NCBI RefSeq assembly: GCF_003697165.2
Contig: NZ_CP033092.2
Location: forward strand, 2,232,001 to 2,296,000
Direction: 5' to 3'
DNA: 64,000 bases
Source of the DNA: Escherichia coli DSM 30083 = JCM 1649 = ATCC 11775
GTDB taxonomy: Bacteria > Pseudomonadota > Gammaproteobacteria > Enterobacterales > Enterobacteriaceae
The position numbers and the translations under genes were made by a program. Every line of letters starts with the position of its first letter. Position 1 is the stretch's first letter. The notes below the pieces were generated by a model. That model made no database searches. It was not told the origin of the DNA and worked only from the letters and a program-made list of their open reading frames with translations. This document shows, piece after piece, positions 47,876 through 56,091 of this stretch.

Positions 47876-48118
47876 ATGAAGAAACCGCTCCGTCAGCAAA
47901 ACCGCCAGATTATTAGCTATGTCCCACGCACGGAACCCGCGCCGCCAGAACATGCGATAAAGATGGATTCGTTTCGTGATGTCTGGATGCTGCGTGGCAA
48001 ATATGTTGCGTTTGTACTGATGGGGGAGTCATTTCTGCGCTCACCGGCGTTTACTGTGCCTGAATCCGCCCAGCGTTGGGCAAATCAGATTCGTCAGGAA
48101 AATGAGGTCGAAGAATAA
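47876..48118 (+). CDS. cedA: cell division modulator CedA
   Basis: A small basic DNA-binding protein that promotes cell division in strains over-initiating replication. It has 80 residues if started at the ATG at 47876 (MKKPLRQQNRQIISY). An ATG seven codons earlier (47855) is also possible, and neither has a strong ribosome-binding site. The positively charged N-terminus and central DSFRDVWMLRGKYVAFVLMG are characteristic. It is divergent from katE. Confidence 0.93.
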   Translation: MKKPLRQQNRQIISYVPRTEPAPPEHAIKMDSFRDVWMLRGKYVAFVLMGESFLRSPAFTVPESAQRWANQIRQENEVEE

Positions 48119-48147
48119 AAAAACACCTGTCGGGATGACAGGCGTTT
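48115..48147 (-). terminator. terminator of tcyP
   Basis: CCTGTC at 48126-48131 and GACAGG at 48137-48142 form the core stem, extended by AAAC/GTTT after one mismatch. On the minus strand the stem is followed by a T-run (from the A-run at 48115-48123), so it terminates tcyP; it also lies directly after the cedA stop. Confidence 0.8.
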
Positions 48148-48164
48148 AACGTAACAAATCAGAA

Positions 48165-49556
48165 TTAACGGTGTGCCAGTTCGGCGTCGTCTTCGCTATC
48201 CAGAATGGCTTTATCGGTTTGCTTCAGCCACTGGCTGGTCAGCGTGCCAGCGGTCATTGAGCCACTAACGTTTAGCGCCGTACGACCCATGTCGATAAGC
48301 GGTTCAACGGAGATTAACAATGCCAGCAGCGTTACCGGCAGGCCCATCGCAGGCAGCACAATCAGTGCGGCGAAAGTTGCACCACCACCGACACCGGCAA
48401 CGCCTGCGGAACTAACGGTGACAATACCGACCAGCGTCGCAATCCACATCGGGTCCAGTGGGTTAATGCCCACCGTAGGCGCAACCATCACCGCCAGCAT
48501 TGCCGGATACAAACCGGCACAACCGTTCTGACCAATGGTCGCACCGAAAGAGGCGGCGAAACTGGCGATGGATTCAGGAACACCCAGACGACGCGTTTGT
48601 GCTTCCACATTCAGTGGGATAGACGCAGCACTGGAACGGCTGGTAAAGGCAAACGTCAGTACTGGCCATACCTTACGGAAGTACTTCAGCGGGCTCACGC
48701 CATTAATGCCCAGCAGAAGGCCATGCACTGCAAACATAATCAGCAGACCGAGGTAGGACGCAACAACGAAACTTCCCAGTTTGATGATGTCTTGCAGGTT
48801 AGAACCTGCAACCACTTTGGTCATCAGCGCCAGAACACCGTAAGGGGTCAACTGCATGACCAGGCGAACCAGTTTCATCACCCAGCTTTGCAGGGTATCG
48901 ATAGCGGTTAAGACGCGTTCACCTTTCGGCGCATCATCCTTCAGCAGCTTCAGCGCAGCTACGCCGAGGAATGCGGCAAAAATTACCACGCTGATAATTG
49001 ACGTCGGATTGGCTCCGGTCAGATCGGCAAACGGGTTTTTCGGGATAAAGGACAAGACCAGCTGCGGAACGCTCAGGTCAGAGACTTTACCAACATAGTT
49101 ACTTTCGATGGCGTTCAGACGTGCAGTTTCTGCACCACCCTGAACCAGACCTTCAGCCGTCAAACCAAACAGGTTGGTGACCAGCACACCGACCAGCGCT
49201 GCAATCAGCGTGGTAAACAAAAGCGTACCGATGGTTAGAAAACTGATTTTGCCTAACTGAGATGCGTTATGCAGACGGGCAACCGCGCTCAGAATAGAGG
49301 CGAAGACTAGCGGCATAACGATCATTTGCAGCAGTTGAACATAGCCGTTACCAACAATGTTAAACCACTGTACAGAATCTTTAAGTACCTGGCTGTCAGA
49401 ACCATAAATGGTATGCAGGGCAAGGCCAAAAACCACACCCATCACAAGACCCACCAGCACTTTTTTCGCCAGACTCCACTGTTTGTGGCGGGTTTGAGCC
49501 AGCGCAAACAGCAGTACAACGAACACCACGATGTTCGCAATTAATGGAAAGTTCAT
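48165..49556 (-). CDS. tcyP: L-cystine symporter
   Basis: A sodium or proton:dicarboxylate symporter family protein that imports L-cystine (formerly YdjN). It has 463 residues with eight to ten membrane segments and two re-entrant hairpins. The serine-rich FTSRSSAASIPL near residue 315 and the following GATIGQNGCAG near 342 are family signatures, and NVSGSMTAGTL near 431 contributes to the substrate site. It starts at 49556, 132 bp after the ydjM stop, so its own promoter is likely. Confidence 0.96.
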   Translation of the reverse strand: MNFPLIANIVVFVVLLFALAQTRHKQWSLAKKVLVGLVMGVVFGLALHTIYGSDSQVLKDSVQWFNIVGNGYVQLLQMIVMPLVFASILSAVARLHNASQLGKISFLTIGTLLFTTLIAALVGVLVTNLFGLTAEGLVQGGAETARLNAIESNYVGKVSDLSVPQLVLSFIPKNPFADLTGANPTSIISVVIFAAFLGVAALKLLKDDAPKGERVLTAIDTLQSWVMKLVRLVMQLTPYGVLALMTKVVAGSNLQDIIKLGSFVVASYLGLLIMFAVHGLLLGINGVSPLKYFRKVWPVLTFAFTSRSSAASIPLNVEAQTRRLGVPESIASFAASFGATIGQNGCAGLYPAMLAVMVAPTVGINPLDPMWIATLVGIVTVSSAGVAGVGGGATFAALIVLPAMGLPVTLLALLISVEPLIDMGRTALNVSGSMTAGTLTSQWLKQTDKAILDSEDDAELAHR

Positions 49557-49688
49557 CCCCGTTCTCCTGATCTTATTATTTCTATCACTGCGTAGCAGTC
49601 ATAGTGTTGGCGCAAGATTAACAGAACTGTGAGCTGGCTCTTATATTCAAATGGAATTGCTTATTCCAGAAAGGCGATTTTTGCCTTT

Positions 49689-50279
49689 TTAGTATTCAAC
49701 CTGATGCTTAATAAGCCGATGAAACTGGATCTGTAAGGTATTGATCATTTGCGATGACCAACGAACAGCGCTGTTTTCGGGTAATGAATGGGGCATCCAT
49801 ACCGACCAGACAAATAATGCCATGCAGATAAAACGTTCCAGTTGGTTGCCCTTTTGGGGAACCAGGATAGGCAAGCGGAAACGCCAGCGGCATGGCCAGA
49901 GCAGGGGAACACCGGCGGGTGTCAGCATATCGGCAAGTATGTGGCTCAAATAACCCAGCACCATACCCTGCAACGCATCAGCCGGAATGAACCAGCTTTC
50001 AGGAACCTTAAGGTAAAAGGTTGCCAGCAGCGCAAATACCGCCAGCAGACTGTGGGTAAAACCACGATGCCCAAAAGCGCGGGCGATCGGTTTTGATATC
50101 CACTTTAATCGCTGCCCAAGAAACGACTTTGGGTGATCGATGTCCGGTAACAAACACGTCAGGATTGCGGAAGGGACAATATGCCACCAGTCACCCTGTG
50201 CCAGCACGGGCGTCAGCTCGGCATTTTTGGCAAATACCGCACAAGCAATAGAAAAGAGAAGGTGACCTTCCGCCGTCAT
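49689..50279 (-). CDS. ydjM: SOS-induced YdjM-family membrane protein
   Basis: A 196-residue inner-membrane protein of the YdjM (metal-dependent hydrolase-like) family with about four membrane segments. The family's metal-binding residues are seen in MTAEGHLLFS, LPDIDHPKS near residue 47 and GHRGFTHSLLAV near 71. The ATG at 50279 gives MTAEGHLLF; an ATG four codons upstream at 50291 is less likely. Two LexA boxes lie just upstream. The catalytic function is not known. Confidence 0.92.
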   Translation of the reverse strand: MTAEGHLLFSIACAVFAKNAELTPVLAQGDWWHIVPSAILTCLLPDIDHPKSFLGQRLKWISKPIARAFGHRGFTHSLLAVFALLATFYLKVPESWFIPADALQGMVLGYLSHILADMLTPAGVPLLWPCRWRFRLPILVPQKGNQLERFICMALFVWSVWMPHSLPENSAVRWSSQMINTLQIQFHRLIKHQVEY

Positions 50280-50292
50280 GATAAAACTCACT

Positions 50293-50330
50293 AAACTGTC
50301 GATACGTACAGTATAGGGTTTTTATACAGT
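50293..50330 (-). promoter_or_regulatory. two overlapping LexA boxes of ydjM
   Basis: On the minus strand the sites are ACTGTACGTATCGACAGTTT (50312-50293), a full CTGT-N8-ACAG operator, and ACTGTATAAAAACCCTATAC (50330-50311), in which only the first half is strong. They share two bases. Both are the known LexA sites of ydjM, placed 13-50 bp before the start codon. Confidence 0.92.
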
Positions 50331-50410
50331 GCACGGAAGTGGTGACGGTGTAACTCTTTCTCTTAAATTGGCGATTAATCCGTCAGTTGAATGCAAATTC
50401 AGATAAAGAA

Positions 50411-50439
50411 CCAGGGGCAGTGCGATCACTGCCCCCTGG
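50411..50439 (-). terminator. intrinsic terminator after hxpB
   Basis: CCAGGGGCAGTG at 50411-50422 pairs with CACTGCCCCCTGG at 50427-50439 with one bulged base. On the minus strand it follows the hxpB stop and is trailed by TTCTTTATCT, an acceptable T-rich tail. Confidence 0.8.
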
Positions 50440-50442
50440 TCA

Positions 50443-51111
50443 TTAACCGAGAAGGTCTTTTGCGGTGAGTTCTGTCAGCGATGAGAGTTTGACGTTTGCT
50501 AATACAAAACGTGGATCATTTTGCGCTTCTGGCGCAGGAACGACGATGGAACGCATGCTGGCTGCTTTAGAGGCGATCATGCCATTTACCGAATCTTCCA
50601 GTGCCACGCAGGTCAGAGGGTCAACCCCCAGTTTTGCTGCGCAGTCGAGATATACTTGCGGATGCGGCTTGCTGTAAGGCAATTTTTCAGCCGAGGCGAG
50701 GGCATCGAAACTGTCGCGTAAATCAAACATGGTCAATACTTTTTCCAGCATATGCAGCGGTGACGCGGAGGCCAGCCCCACCAATAAACCTTGTTCTTTG
50801 CATAACGCAACGGCTTCACGCACACCTGGCAATAATGGACGTGTCTCTTCAACCAGTGAAATGGCACGGGCAATAACTTGTTCTACTACTTCCTGACGGC
50901 TTGGCCCATTCCATGGTTGCCGGGCGTACCAAAGATCGACCACCATATCGATGCGTAAACCTAAGGTGTCCGGCAGCTCGTTACGACGGGAGATATCCAC
51001 CCCCAAGCTTGCCATCACATCCAGTTCGGCTCGATCCCATAAAGGTTCTGAGTCGATAAGTAATCCATCCATATCAAAAATTGCAGCAAGAATCTGACGC
51101 GGGGTTGACAT
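50443..51111 (-). CDS. hxpB: hexitol phosphatase B, HAD family
   Basis: A HAD-superfamily sugar phosphatase (formerly YniC) active on 2-deoxyglucose-6-phosphate and hexitol phosphates. It has 222 residues. Motif I is IFDMDGLLIDSEPLW with nucleophile near D13, motif II is GLASASPLHM near 110, the motif III lysine is in EKLPYSKPHPQVYL near 146, and motif IV is VALEDSVNGMIAS near 168. It is divergent from yniB across 146 bp. Confidence 0.95.
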   Translation of the reverse strand: MSTPRQILAAIFDMDGLLIDSEPLWDRAELDVMASLGVDISRRNELPDTLGLRIDMVVDLWYARQPWNGPSRQEVVEQVIARAISLVEETRPLLPGVREAVALCKEQGLLVGLASASPLHMLEKVLTMFDLRDSFDALASAEKLPYSKPHPQVYLDCAAKLGVDPLTCVALEDSVNGMIASKAASMRSIVVPAPEAQNDPRFVLANVKLSSLTELTAKDLLG

Positions 51112-51257
51112 TACAACCTCTCCTTTAGAGCATTATATGTAAGGTATTAAGCCGTGCTTATGATTAAGCGCCTATCATATCGCCTTTAAAGAATGGGCGA
51201 AAACAGATATCTACAGGTAAACTAAGTGAAACGACGCGTCTTAATCAAGGAGAACTC

Positions 51258-51794
51258 ATGACGTATCAACAAGCTGGACGCATTGCTGTTTTGAAAAGGA
51301 TTTTGGGTTGGGTGATTTTTATACCTGCATTGATCTCTACATTGATTTCTTTGCTGAAATTTATGAATACCCGGCAGGAAAACCAGGAAGGCATTAATGC
51401 GGTCATGCTCGACTTTACTCATGTCATGGTCGATATGATGCAGGCGAATACGCCTTTTTTGAATGTGTTCTGGTACAACTCTCCGACGCCAAATTTTAAT
51501 GGTGGCGTGAACGTTATGTTCTGGGTGATTTTCATCCTGATTTTTGTCGGACTGGCGTTGCAGGATTCCGGAGCCCGGATGAGTCGCCAGGCGCGCTTCT
51601 TGCGGGAAGGTGTTGAAGATCAACTCATTCTGGAAAAAGCCAAAGGGGAAGAGGGGCTAACGCGTGAACAAATTGAGTCACGTATTGTTGTTCCGCACCA
51701 TACTATTTTCCTGCAGTTTTTCTCGCTGTATATCCTGCCGCTTATTTGTATTGCTGCAGGTTATGTGTTCTTTTCTCTGCTTGGGTTTATTTAA
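51258..51794 (+). CDS. yniB: inner membrane protein YniB
   Basis: A 178-residue membrane protein of unknown function. It has a predicted membrane segment at about residues 13-33 (ILGWVIFIPALISTLISLL), another near 88-106 (VMFWVIFILIFVGLAL) and a third at the C-terminus (FFSLYILPLICIAAGYVFFS). A basic, amphipathic stretch (residues 108-145) lies between. It has an AAGGAG ribosome-binding site. It converges with yniA, with a short hairpin between (51801-51817). Confidence 0.9.
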   Translation: MTYQQAGRIAVLKRILGWVIFIPALISTLISLLKFMNTRQENQEGINAVMLDFTHVMVDMMQANTPFLNVFWYNSPTPNFNGGVNVMFWVIFILIFVGLALQDSGARMSRQARFLREGVEDQLILEKAKGEEGLTREQIESRIVVPHHTIFLQFFSLYILPLICIAAGYVFFSLLGFI

Positions 51795-51800
51795 TCAAAA

Positions 51801-51817
51801 GGCCGCACGGAGCGGCC
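51801..51817. terminator. hairpin between yniB and yniA
   Basis: GGCCGC at 51801-51806 pairs with GCGGCC at 51812-51817 around a 5-nt loop, six bases after the yniB stop. The T-run is weak on both sides. It could end either of the converging transcripts. Confidence 0.6.
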
Positions 51818-51834
51818 ATTATCCTCAACCCATA

Positions 51835-52695
51835 TCATGCTGCTAATAATCTATCCAGTGACTGCTGAGCAATAACCAAATGCTGACCGCCAAATAACCT
51901 TGCACGATTTAACAGCGTGTAGAGTTGGTAAACCGGTTGACGTTCAAGGAAATCGGCAGGTAGCGGGGATACTGACTGATAGCCGTCATAGATTTGTGGC
52001 GGCTGTTCTGTATGCAGCGGTAACATCGCCAGGTCGCACTCTCGGTCACCCCAGTAGCAGGCCGGGTCGAAAATGTACGGGCCATCCGGACCCAGCGCAC
52101 AGTTGCCGGACCATAAATCGCCGTGCAACAGAGAAGGCTGCGGTTGATGCGAGGCCAGACGCTGCTGAATATGCTCGACGATGGCATCGATATTGCCGAA
52201 AGCGATCCCTTTTTCTGCCGCCAGTTCCAGCTGCCAGCCAATCCGTTGTTCAGCAAAAAAAGTTGACCAGCGACGTTGCCAGGTGTTGGGCTGGGGAGTT
52301 GTGGAGAGCGCGTTATCGAAATCGAGGCCAAATTGCGGTTGGTCGCTCCATTGATGTAAACGCGCAATTTGCTGACCAAGAATAAATGCGCTATGCGCAT
52401 CCAGCGGGCGAGGTGGGAGATAGTCCATCACCAGAAAACTGTAGTCACGGTCAGCGCCAACTGCCCAAACCTTAGGCACGGTGACGGTTTTACTACGCGA
52501 CAGTAACTCCAGTTGGTCGGCTTCGGCGGTAAAACCGGGAAGCAGTTCCCTTTCATCACATTTGACGAAAAAGTCACGTCCTGCATAGCGCAAATGCCAT
52601 GCGGCATGGACTTCTCCGCCAGGCAGTTCATTACGCAGTTCGATTTCGCCTTCACCTAACTGCTCGCTCAAAAGACGACTGATTGCCTGCCACAT
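51835..52695 (-). CDS. yniA: fructosamine/ketosamine kinase-family protein YniA
   Basis: A 286-residue kinase-like protein of the fructosamine-3-kinase family, which phosphorylates ketosamines to start protein deglycation. The N-lobe lysine is in FFVKCDERE near residue 45. The catalytic loop is SLLHGDLWSGN near 190-200, and the DFG-equivalent with metal ligands is FDPACYWGDRECDLAM near 208-223. Its physiological substrate in E. coli is not established. Confidence 0.92.
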   Translation of the reverse strand: MWQAISRLLSEQLGEGEIELRNELPGGEVHAAWHLRYAGRDFFVKCDERELLPGFTAEADQLELLSRSKTVTVPKVWAVGADRDYSFLVMDYLPPRPLDAHSAFILGQQIARLHQWSDQPQFGLDFDNALSTTPQPNTWQRRWSTFFAEQRIGWQLELAAEKGIAFGNIDAIVEHIQQRLASHQPQPSLLHGDLWSGNCALGPDGPYIFDPACYWGDRECDLAMLPLHTEQPPQIYDGYQSVSPLPADFLERQPVYQLYTLLNRARLFGGQHLVIAQQSLDRLLAA

Positions 52696-52800
52696 GATGT
52701 CTCTCCCATGTTGTCTGCCAGATCATAAGGTTAGCGCAAGAATGCGGTGTAAAAACACGAGCTAACGCACACCACAGACTGATTATTGCCCAAAAACCAT

Positions 52801-53091
52801 TTATTTTCTGTTGCTATTCCATTCCTCCCAGGTCGTGATGGTGATTTCAGGATCTTTACCGGTTGCACTTTGGGTAAGCCCCGAAACCAGTTCTCTAATT
52901 TCTTCTTCACTTTGGGTACTGATAAGTCCAAAAGTGTTAGTCCCCAGCTCATGGATATTTCCATCATCATCCGTCATGGTGAGCAAAAAACCGTCGCGAG
53001 TCAGGTAATTATTCAACTCGTTAATTTCAGTCAATGTATCCTCGTGCAACATGACGGTTATGACATAACGGACAAGATCGCCACTGGCCAT
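52801..53091 (-). CDS. ydiZ: small acidic protein YdiZ
   Basis: A 96-residue soluble acidic protein of unknown function, starting MASGDLVRYVITVMLHEDT. It has no signal peptide, cysteine or metal motif. The sequence suggests an alpha/beta ferredoxin-like fold (YVITVMLH, LLTMTDDDG, ITITTWEEW strands). It lies 100 bp downstream of pfkB on the same strand and 105 bp upstream of yniA. A start here is supported by an AAAGGGGTG sequence 5' of the ATG. Confidence 0.9.
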   Translation of the reverse strand: MASGDLVRYVITVMLHEDTLTEINELNNYLTRDGFLLTMTDDDGNIHELGTNTFGLISTQSEEEIRELVSGLTQSATGKDPEITITTWEEWNSNRK

Positions 53092-53162
53092 AGTTCACCC
53101 CTTTGTTATCACATGACTTTTGAGCATAGTCGGAGAAACGCGTTGCCGACAGGTTGGTGGTG

Positions 53163-53190
53163 ATTCCCCCAATGCAGGGGGAATGTTTTT
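53163..53190 (+). terminator. hairpin between pfkB and ydiZ
   Basis: ATTCCCCC at 53163-53170 pairs with GGGGGAAT at 53177-53184 with a 6-nt loop. A T-run (53186-53190) follows only on the plus strand, so as an intrinsic terminator it points against pfkB and ydiZ. It may instead stabilise the pfkB 3' end. Confidence 0.6.
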
Positions 53191-53191
53191 G

Positions 53192-54121
53192 TTAGCGGGA
53201 AAGGTAAGCGTAAATTTTTTGCGTATCGTCATGGGAGCACAGGCGTGTTCCCTGATTGAGTGTGGCTGCACTCCCCGCAGCTACGCCAAAACGGACCATC
53301 TCTTCAAGAGAGGCATTTTCTGCCAGTTTCAGTGTCATCGCGCCGACCATGCTGTCACCAGCGCCAACGGTACTCTGGCTTTTTACCGGTGGTGGCACCA
53401 CCTGAATGCAGTTTTCACTATCAACGCCCAACGCCCCTTGTGGACCCAGGGAAACGACAACCCGTTTGGCCTTGCCGCTATTAACAATTTCCTGCGCGGC
53501 TTTGCGGACATCGTCTGGCTGGGTGAGTTCGCGATTCACCAGCGCACTGAGTTCTTTTTGGTTAGGCTTAACCAACTCGATGTTACCAATCGCCAGTGCT
53601 GCACTTAACGCTTCGCCAGAACTGTCGATGATGCAGCGGATCCCTTGTTTTTGCGCAGCGGAAATCAGTTGGGTTAATTTTTCCAGCTTCACACCTGGCG
53701 GCAGGCTTCCGCTTATGACCAGAATGGCCCCGGATTCAATTTCCAGAACTTGCTCTTCAAGCTGGCGAAACTCATCTTCATTTAATGCCGCGCCTGGCAT
53801 AACAAAACGATACTGCTCACCGCTTGCTTCCACATGTACGTGTAAATTCTGCCGGGTCCAGTCTTTGGCTTCTACAGTAGCGACGGGGACATTTTCATCT
53901 GCCAACAGTGAAACCAGATGTTCGCCGGTCGCACCACCCGCCGGGAAGATCGCTGTGGCACTGCCTCCAAGATGGGCAATGGCGCGGGCGACGTTGATGC
54001 CGCCGCCTCCGGGTTCGAATACCGGTGCGGTACAGCGCAGTTTTCCTTCGGGATAAATTTGCGGGGTAATTGTTGCGCTATCGAGTGAGGGCGCAAGTGT
54101 CAACGTATAGATACGTACCAT
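53192..54121 (-). CDS. pfkB: 6-phosphofructokinase II
   Basis: The minor phosphofructokinase of E. coli, a PfkB/ribokinase-family enzyme of 309 residues, unrelated in fold to PfkA. The substrate motif PGGGGINVARAIAHLGG lies near residue 36, and the ATP/anion-hole STVGAGDSMVGAM with catalytic Asp near 256. Two ATGs lie in tandem; the second (54121) is five bases from AGGAGG, the first only two, so 54121 is preferred. Confidence 0.97.
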   Translation of the reverse strand: MVRIYTLTLAPSLDSATITPQIYPEGKLRCTAPVFEPGGGGINVARAIAHLGGSATAIFPAGGATGEHLVSLLADENVPVATVEAKDWTRQNLHVHVEASGEQYRFVMPGAALNEDEFRQLEEQVLEIESGAILVISGSLPPGVKLEKLTQLISAAQKQGIRCIIDSSGEALSAALAIGNIELVKPNQKELSALVNRELTQPDDVRKAAQEIVNSGKAKRVVVSLGPQGALGVDSENCIQVVPPPVKSQSTVGAGDSMVGAMTLKLAENASLEEMVRFGVAAGSAATLNQGTRLCSHDDTQKIYAYLSR

Positions 54122-54124
54122 CAT

Positions 54125-54362
54125 TTCCTCCTATAGGCTGATTTCAGTCTGGCACCGAATCAGCGGAAAGTGAAGAAATTAACAATATGATTTATTGGAG
54201 CTTTACTTAAAATTTTGCAGATAAATATATATAAATAAAAATCTGTTTTCGCCACATGCTTATTCAAAAAATGAAATAAGAATACATTGCTAAGTTATTC
54301 GCGCCTTTTTATAATTCGTTACCTTTCCAGGGACGCTAATCTTTATCCTTAAGAAAGTTTCC
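54125..54362. other. AT-rich pfkB/ydiY intergenic region
   Basis: This stretch upstream of both pfkB and ydiY is very AT-rich (for example ATAAATATATATAAATAAAA around 54221-54240). No reading frame is seen. It holds the promoters of the two divergent genes and could also carry a short RNA ending at the hairpin at 54363. Confidence 0.4.
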
Positions 54363-54387
54363 GGGACCGCGATGGTCTCTTTTTTTG
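54363..54387 (+). terminator. intrinsic terminator in the ydiY leader
   Basis: GGGACC at 54363-54368 pairs with GGTCTC at 54374-54379 (one G-T pair) around GCGAT, followed by eight T residues (54380-54387). It has the form of a Rho-independent terminator, yet lies only 20 bases before the ydiY start codon. It could be an attenuator or the 3' end of a separate small RNA. Confidence 0.75.
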
Positions 54388-54406
54388 TTGTACGGACTCT
54401 TGATAA

Positions 54407-55165
54407 ATGAAGCTTTTGAAGACAGTTCCTGCCATCGTTATGTTGGCGGGGGGCATGTTTGCGTCACTGAATGCAGCTGCCGATGATTCCGTTTTTACTG
54501 TCATGGACGATCCTGCCAGCGCTAAAAAACCTTTCGAAGGTAATCTGAACGCAGGATATCTTGCACAATCAGGCAATACGAAAAGCTCCTCACTTACGGC
54601 TGACACCACCATGACCTGGTATGGACAAACCACTGCCTGGTCGCTGTGGGGGAACGCCAGTAATACTTCTTCTAATGATGAGCGTTCTTCAGAAAAATAT
54701 GCGGCGGGCGGGCGTAGCCGTTTTAATTTAACTGATTATGACTATTTATTTGGGCAGGCAAGCTGGCTGACAGACCGTTATAACGGCTATCGAGAGCGCG
54801 ATGTGTTGACCGCGGGTTATGGTCGCCAGTTTTTGAATGGCCCAGTACACAGTTTCCGCTTTGAATTCGGCCCAGGTGTGCGTTACGACAAATATACCGA
54901 CAATGCCAGTGAAACCCAGCCGCTGGGCTATGCCTCCGGGGCTTATGCATGGCAGTTGACTGACAACGCTAAATTTACGCAGGGTGTTTCGGTCTTCGGC
55001 GCGGAAGACACAACGCTGAACTCCGAAAGCGCATTAAATGTTGCTATTAATGAACATTTTGGACTGAAGGTGGCTTACAACGTCACATGGAACTCTGAAC
55101 CTCCAGAGTCTGCACCGGAACATACCGATCGTCGGACAACCTTATCGTTGGGTTACAGCATGTAA
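54407..55165 (+). CDS. ydiY: DUF481 outer-membrane-type protein YdiY
   Basis: A 252-residue secreted protein with signal peptide MKLLKTVPAIVMLAGGMFAS, cleaved near NAAA-DDSVF (about residue 25). The mature part is a DUF481 domain made of alternating amphipathic strands (for example SLTADTTMTWYGQTTAWSLW, DYLFGQASWLTDRY) ending with aromatic LGYSM, as expected for a beta-barrel. It is reported as acid-inducible in E. coli. Only a weak GGA ribosome-binding site (54394-54396) is seen. Confidence 0.92.
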   Translation: MKLLKTVPAIVMLAGGMFASLNAAADDSVFTVMDDPASAKKPFEGNLNAGYLAQSGNTKSSSLTADTTMTWYGQTTAWSLWGNASNTSSNDERSSEKYAAGGRSRFNLTDYDYLFGQASWLTDRYNGYRERDVLTAGYGRQFLNGPVHSFRFEFGPGVRYDKYTDNASETQPLGYASGAYAWQLTDNAKFTQGVSVFGAEDTTLNSESALNVAINEHFGLKVAYNVTWNSEPPESAPEHTDRRTTLSLGYSM

Positions 55166-55173
55166 AATTATCT

Positions 55174-55206
55174 GCCGGACCGTGTTATGCGGTCTGGCTG
55201 TTTTCG
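55174..55206 (+). terminator. intrinsic terminator after ydiY
   Basis: GCCGGACCG at 55174-55182 pairs with CGGTCTGGC at 55190-55198 with a 7-nt loop (one G-T pair), followed by TGTTTTCGTTT. It starts nine bases after the ydiY stop. Confidence 0.85.
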
Positions 55207-55217
55207 TTTGTCACTGC

Positions 55218-55325
55218 TCAGCCCCAAATCATTGCTGCCCAACGTAGCAACAACATAGCGCCACAGATTGCCAGTAGCACCACCACCATCTTCCAGTGTT
55301 TTTTATCAAAGCGTTTAGTCGGCAT
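55218..55325 (-). CDS. yniD: small membrane protein YniD
   Basis: A 35-residue protein, MPTKRFDKKHWKMVVVLLAI onward, ending RWAAMIWG. A basic N-terminus precedes one hydrophobic segment (about residues 13-31), so it is a single-pass inner-membrane protein. It matches the known E. coli small protein YniD. The frame is open further upstream to 55436, but that part is cysteine-rich and unlike a coding start. Function is unknown. Confidence 0.85.
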   Translation of the reverse strand: MPTKRFDKKHWKMVVVLLAICGAMLLLRWAAMIWG

Positions 55326-55436
55326 ACCAGTGTCCTGCATATCTCTTGTGCGTGATAACGGAGTGTAACAAAAGGGACAGGCATCAAGGGATTTTTTGTT
55401 ATTACAGTCGTCGGGTGGCGTTGTACACCTGGTCAC

Positions 55437-55602
55437 TGTTTCTGCATTTTATGAAAAAAATTATGTATCGATATACAAATATCATAAATAGCGGGTTATA
55501 AATACGTCTTTAGTTCATCAGCACTAAAACTCAGGCTTTGGCTGATTACATTTATAGCAGCATAATATGTTTCTACAGTTTTATGATGATTATGATGAAT
55601 GG
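55437..55602. other. AT-rich spacer
   Basis: This AT-rich stretch with the sequences TATGTATCGATATACAAATA and similar repeats of TAT shows no gene. It marks the start of the low-GC patch that runs to about 56.9 kb. Confidence 0.5.
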
Positions 55603-56043
55603 CTATATGAACAGCTGACATGTTGTCATGATTTTTAGCGGCCAACAGTGTAAATAACTGACGTTGGCTAAAAGAATATTTTTTTCAAAAGTACCCAACG
55701 TTGATATATAAGATAACACGACATCTTTACTTACTGACAAAGTATGATTGTCTATATATAAAATCGCGGACATATGACTGACATTGTTTGCCATCATTCG
55801 ACAGAAGAAAATATCTAAAGCAAAGCCAAAATCCTGACTCGCGATAACGCGACTCCTTGCAAGAGGATGGCGAAGTAATGCTCTGAATTCCGCGTCCCGG
55901 ACTAAGGGAACATGCTGCTGTATGGATTCAATGGAGGAGTAATGTTTAATCAGGTTGACTTTGCCTTTTCCATTTCTCAATGAATCAAGGGCGTATTTTA
56001 ATGACAGATGGCGACAAAAAATAGTGTCAGAAGGAGATTGCAA
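55603..56043 (-). CDS. unrecognised ORF, possibly frameshifted
   Basis: A 146-codon frame, LQSPSDTIFCRHLSLKYALD onward, ending LKIMTTCQLFI. I do not recognise it. It has only a TTG at its 5' end, preceded by an in-frame TAG four codons earlier. An ATG at 56059-56057 (ATG ATA GTG CAT) runs into a T7 tract and leaves this frame by one base; with eight T it would read straight in. There is no signal peptide, and the composition is AT-rich. It could be a decayed or slip-prone gene in an accessory patch. Confidence 0.4.
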   Translation of the reverse strand: MQSPSDTIFCRHLSLKYALDSLRNGKGKVNLIKHYSSIESIQQHVPLVRDAEFRALLRHPLARSRVIASQDFGFALDIFFCRMMANNVSHMSAILYIDNHTLSVSKDVVLSYISTLGTFEKNILLANVSYLHCWPLKIMTTCQLFI

Positions 56044-56091
56044 AAAAATGCACTATCATTGAGATTTACTGTTGGCTGTATGGTTTTTTCT

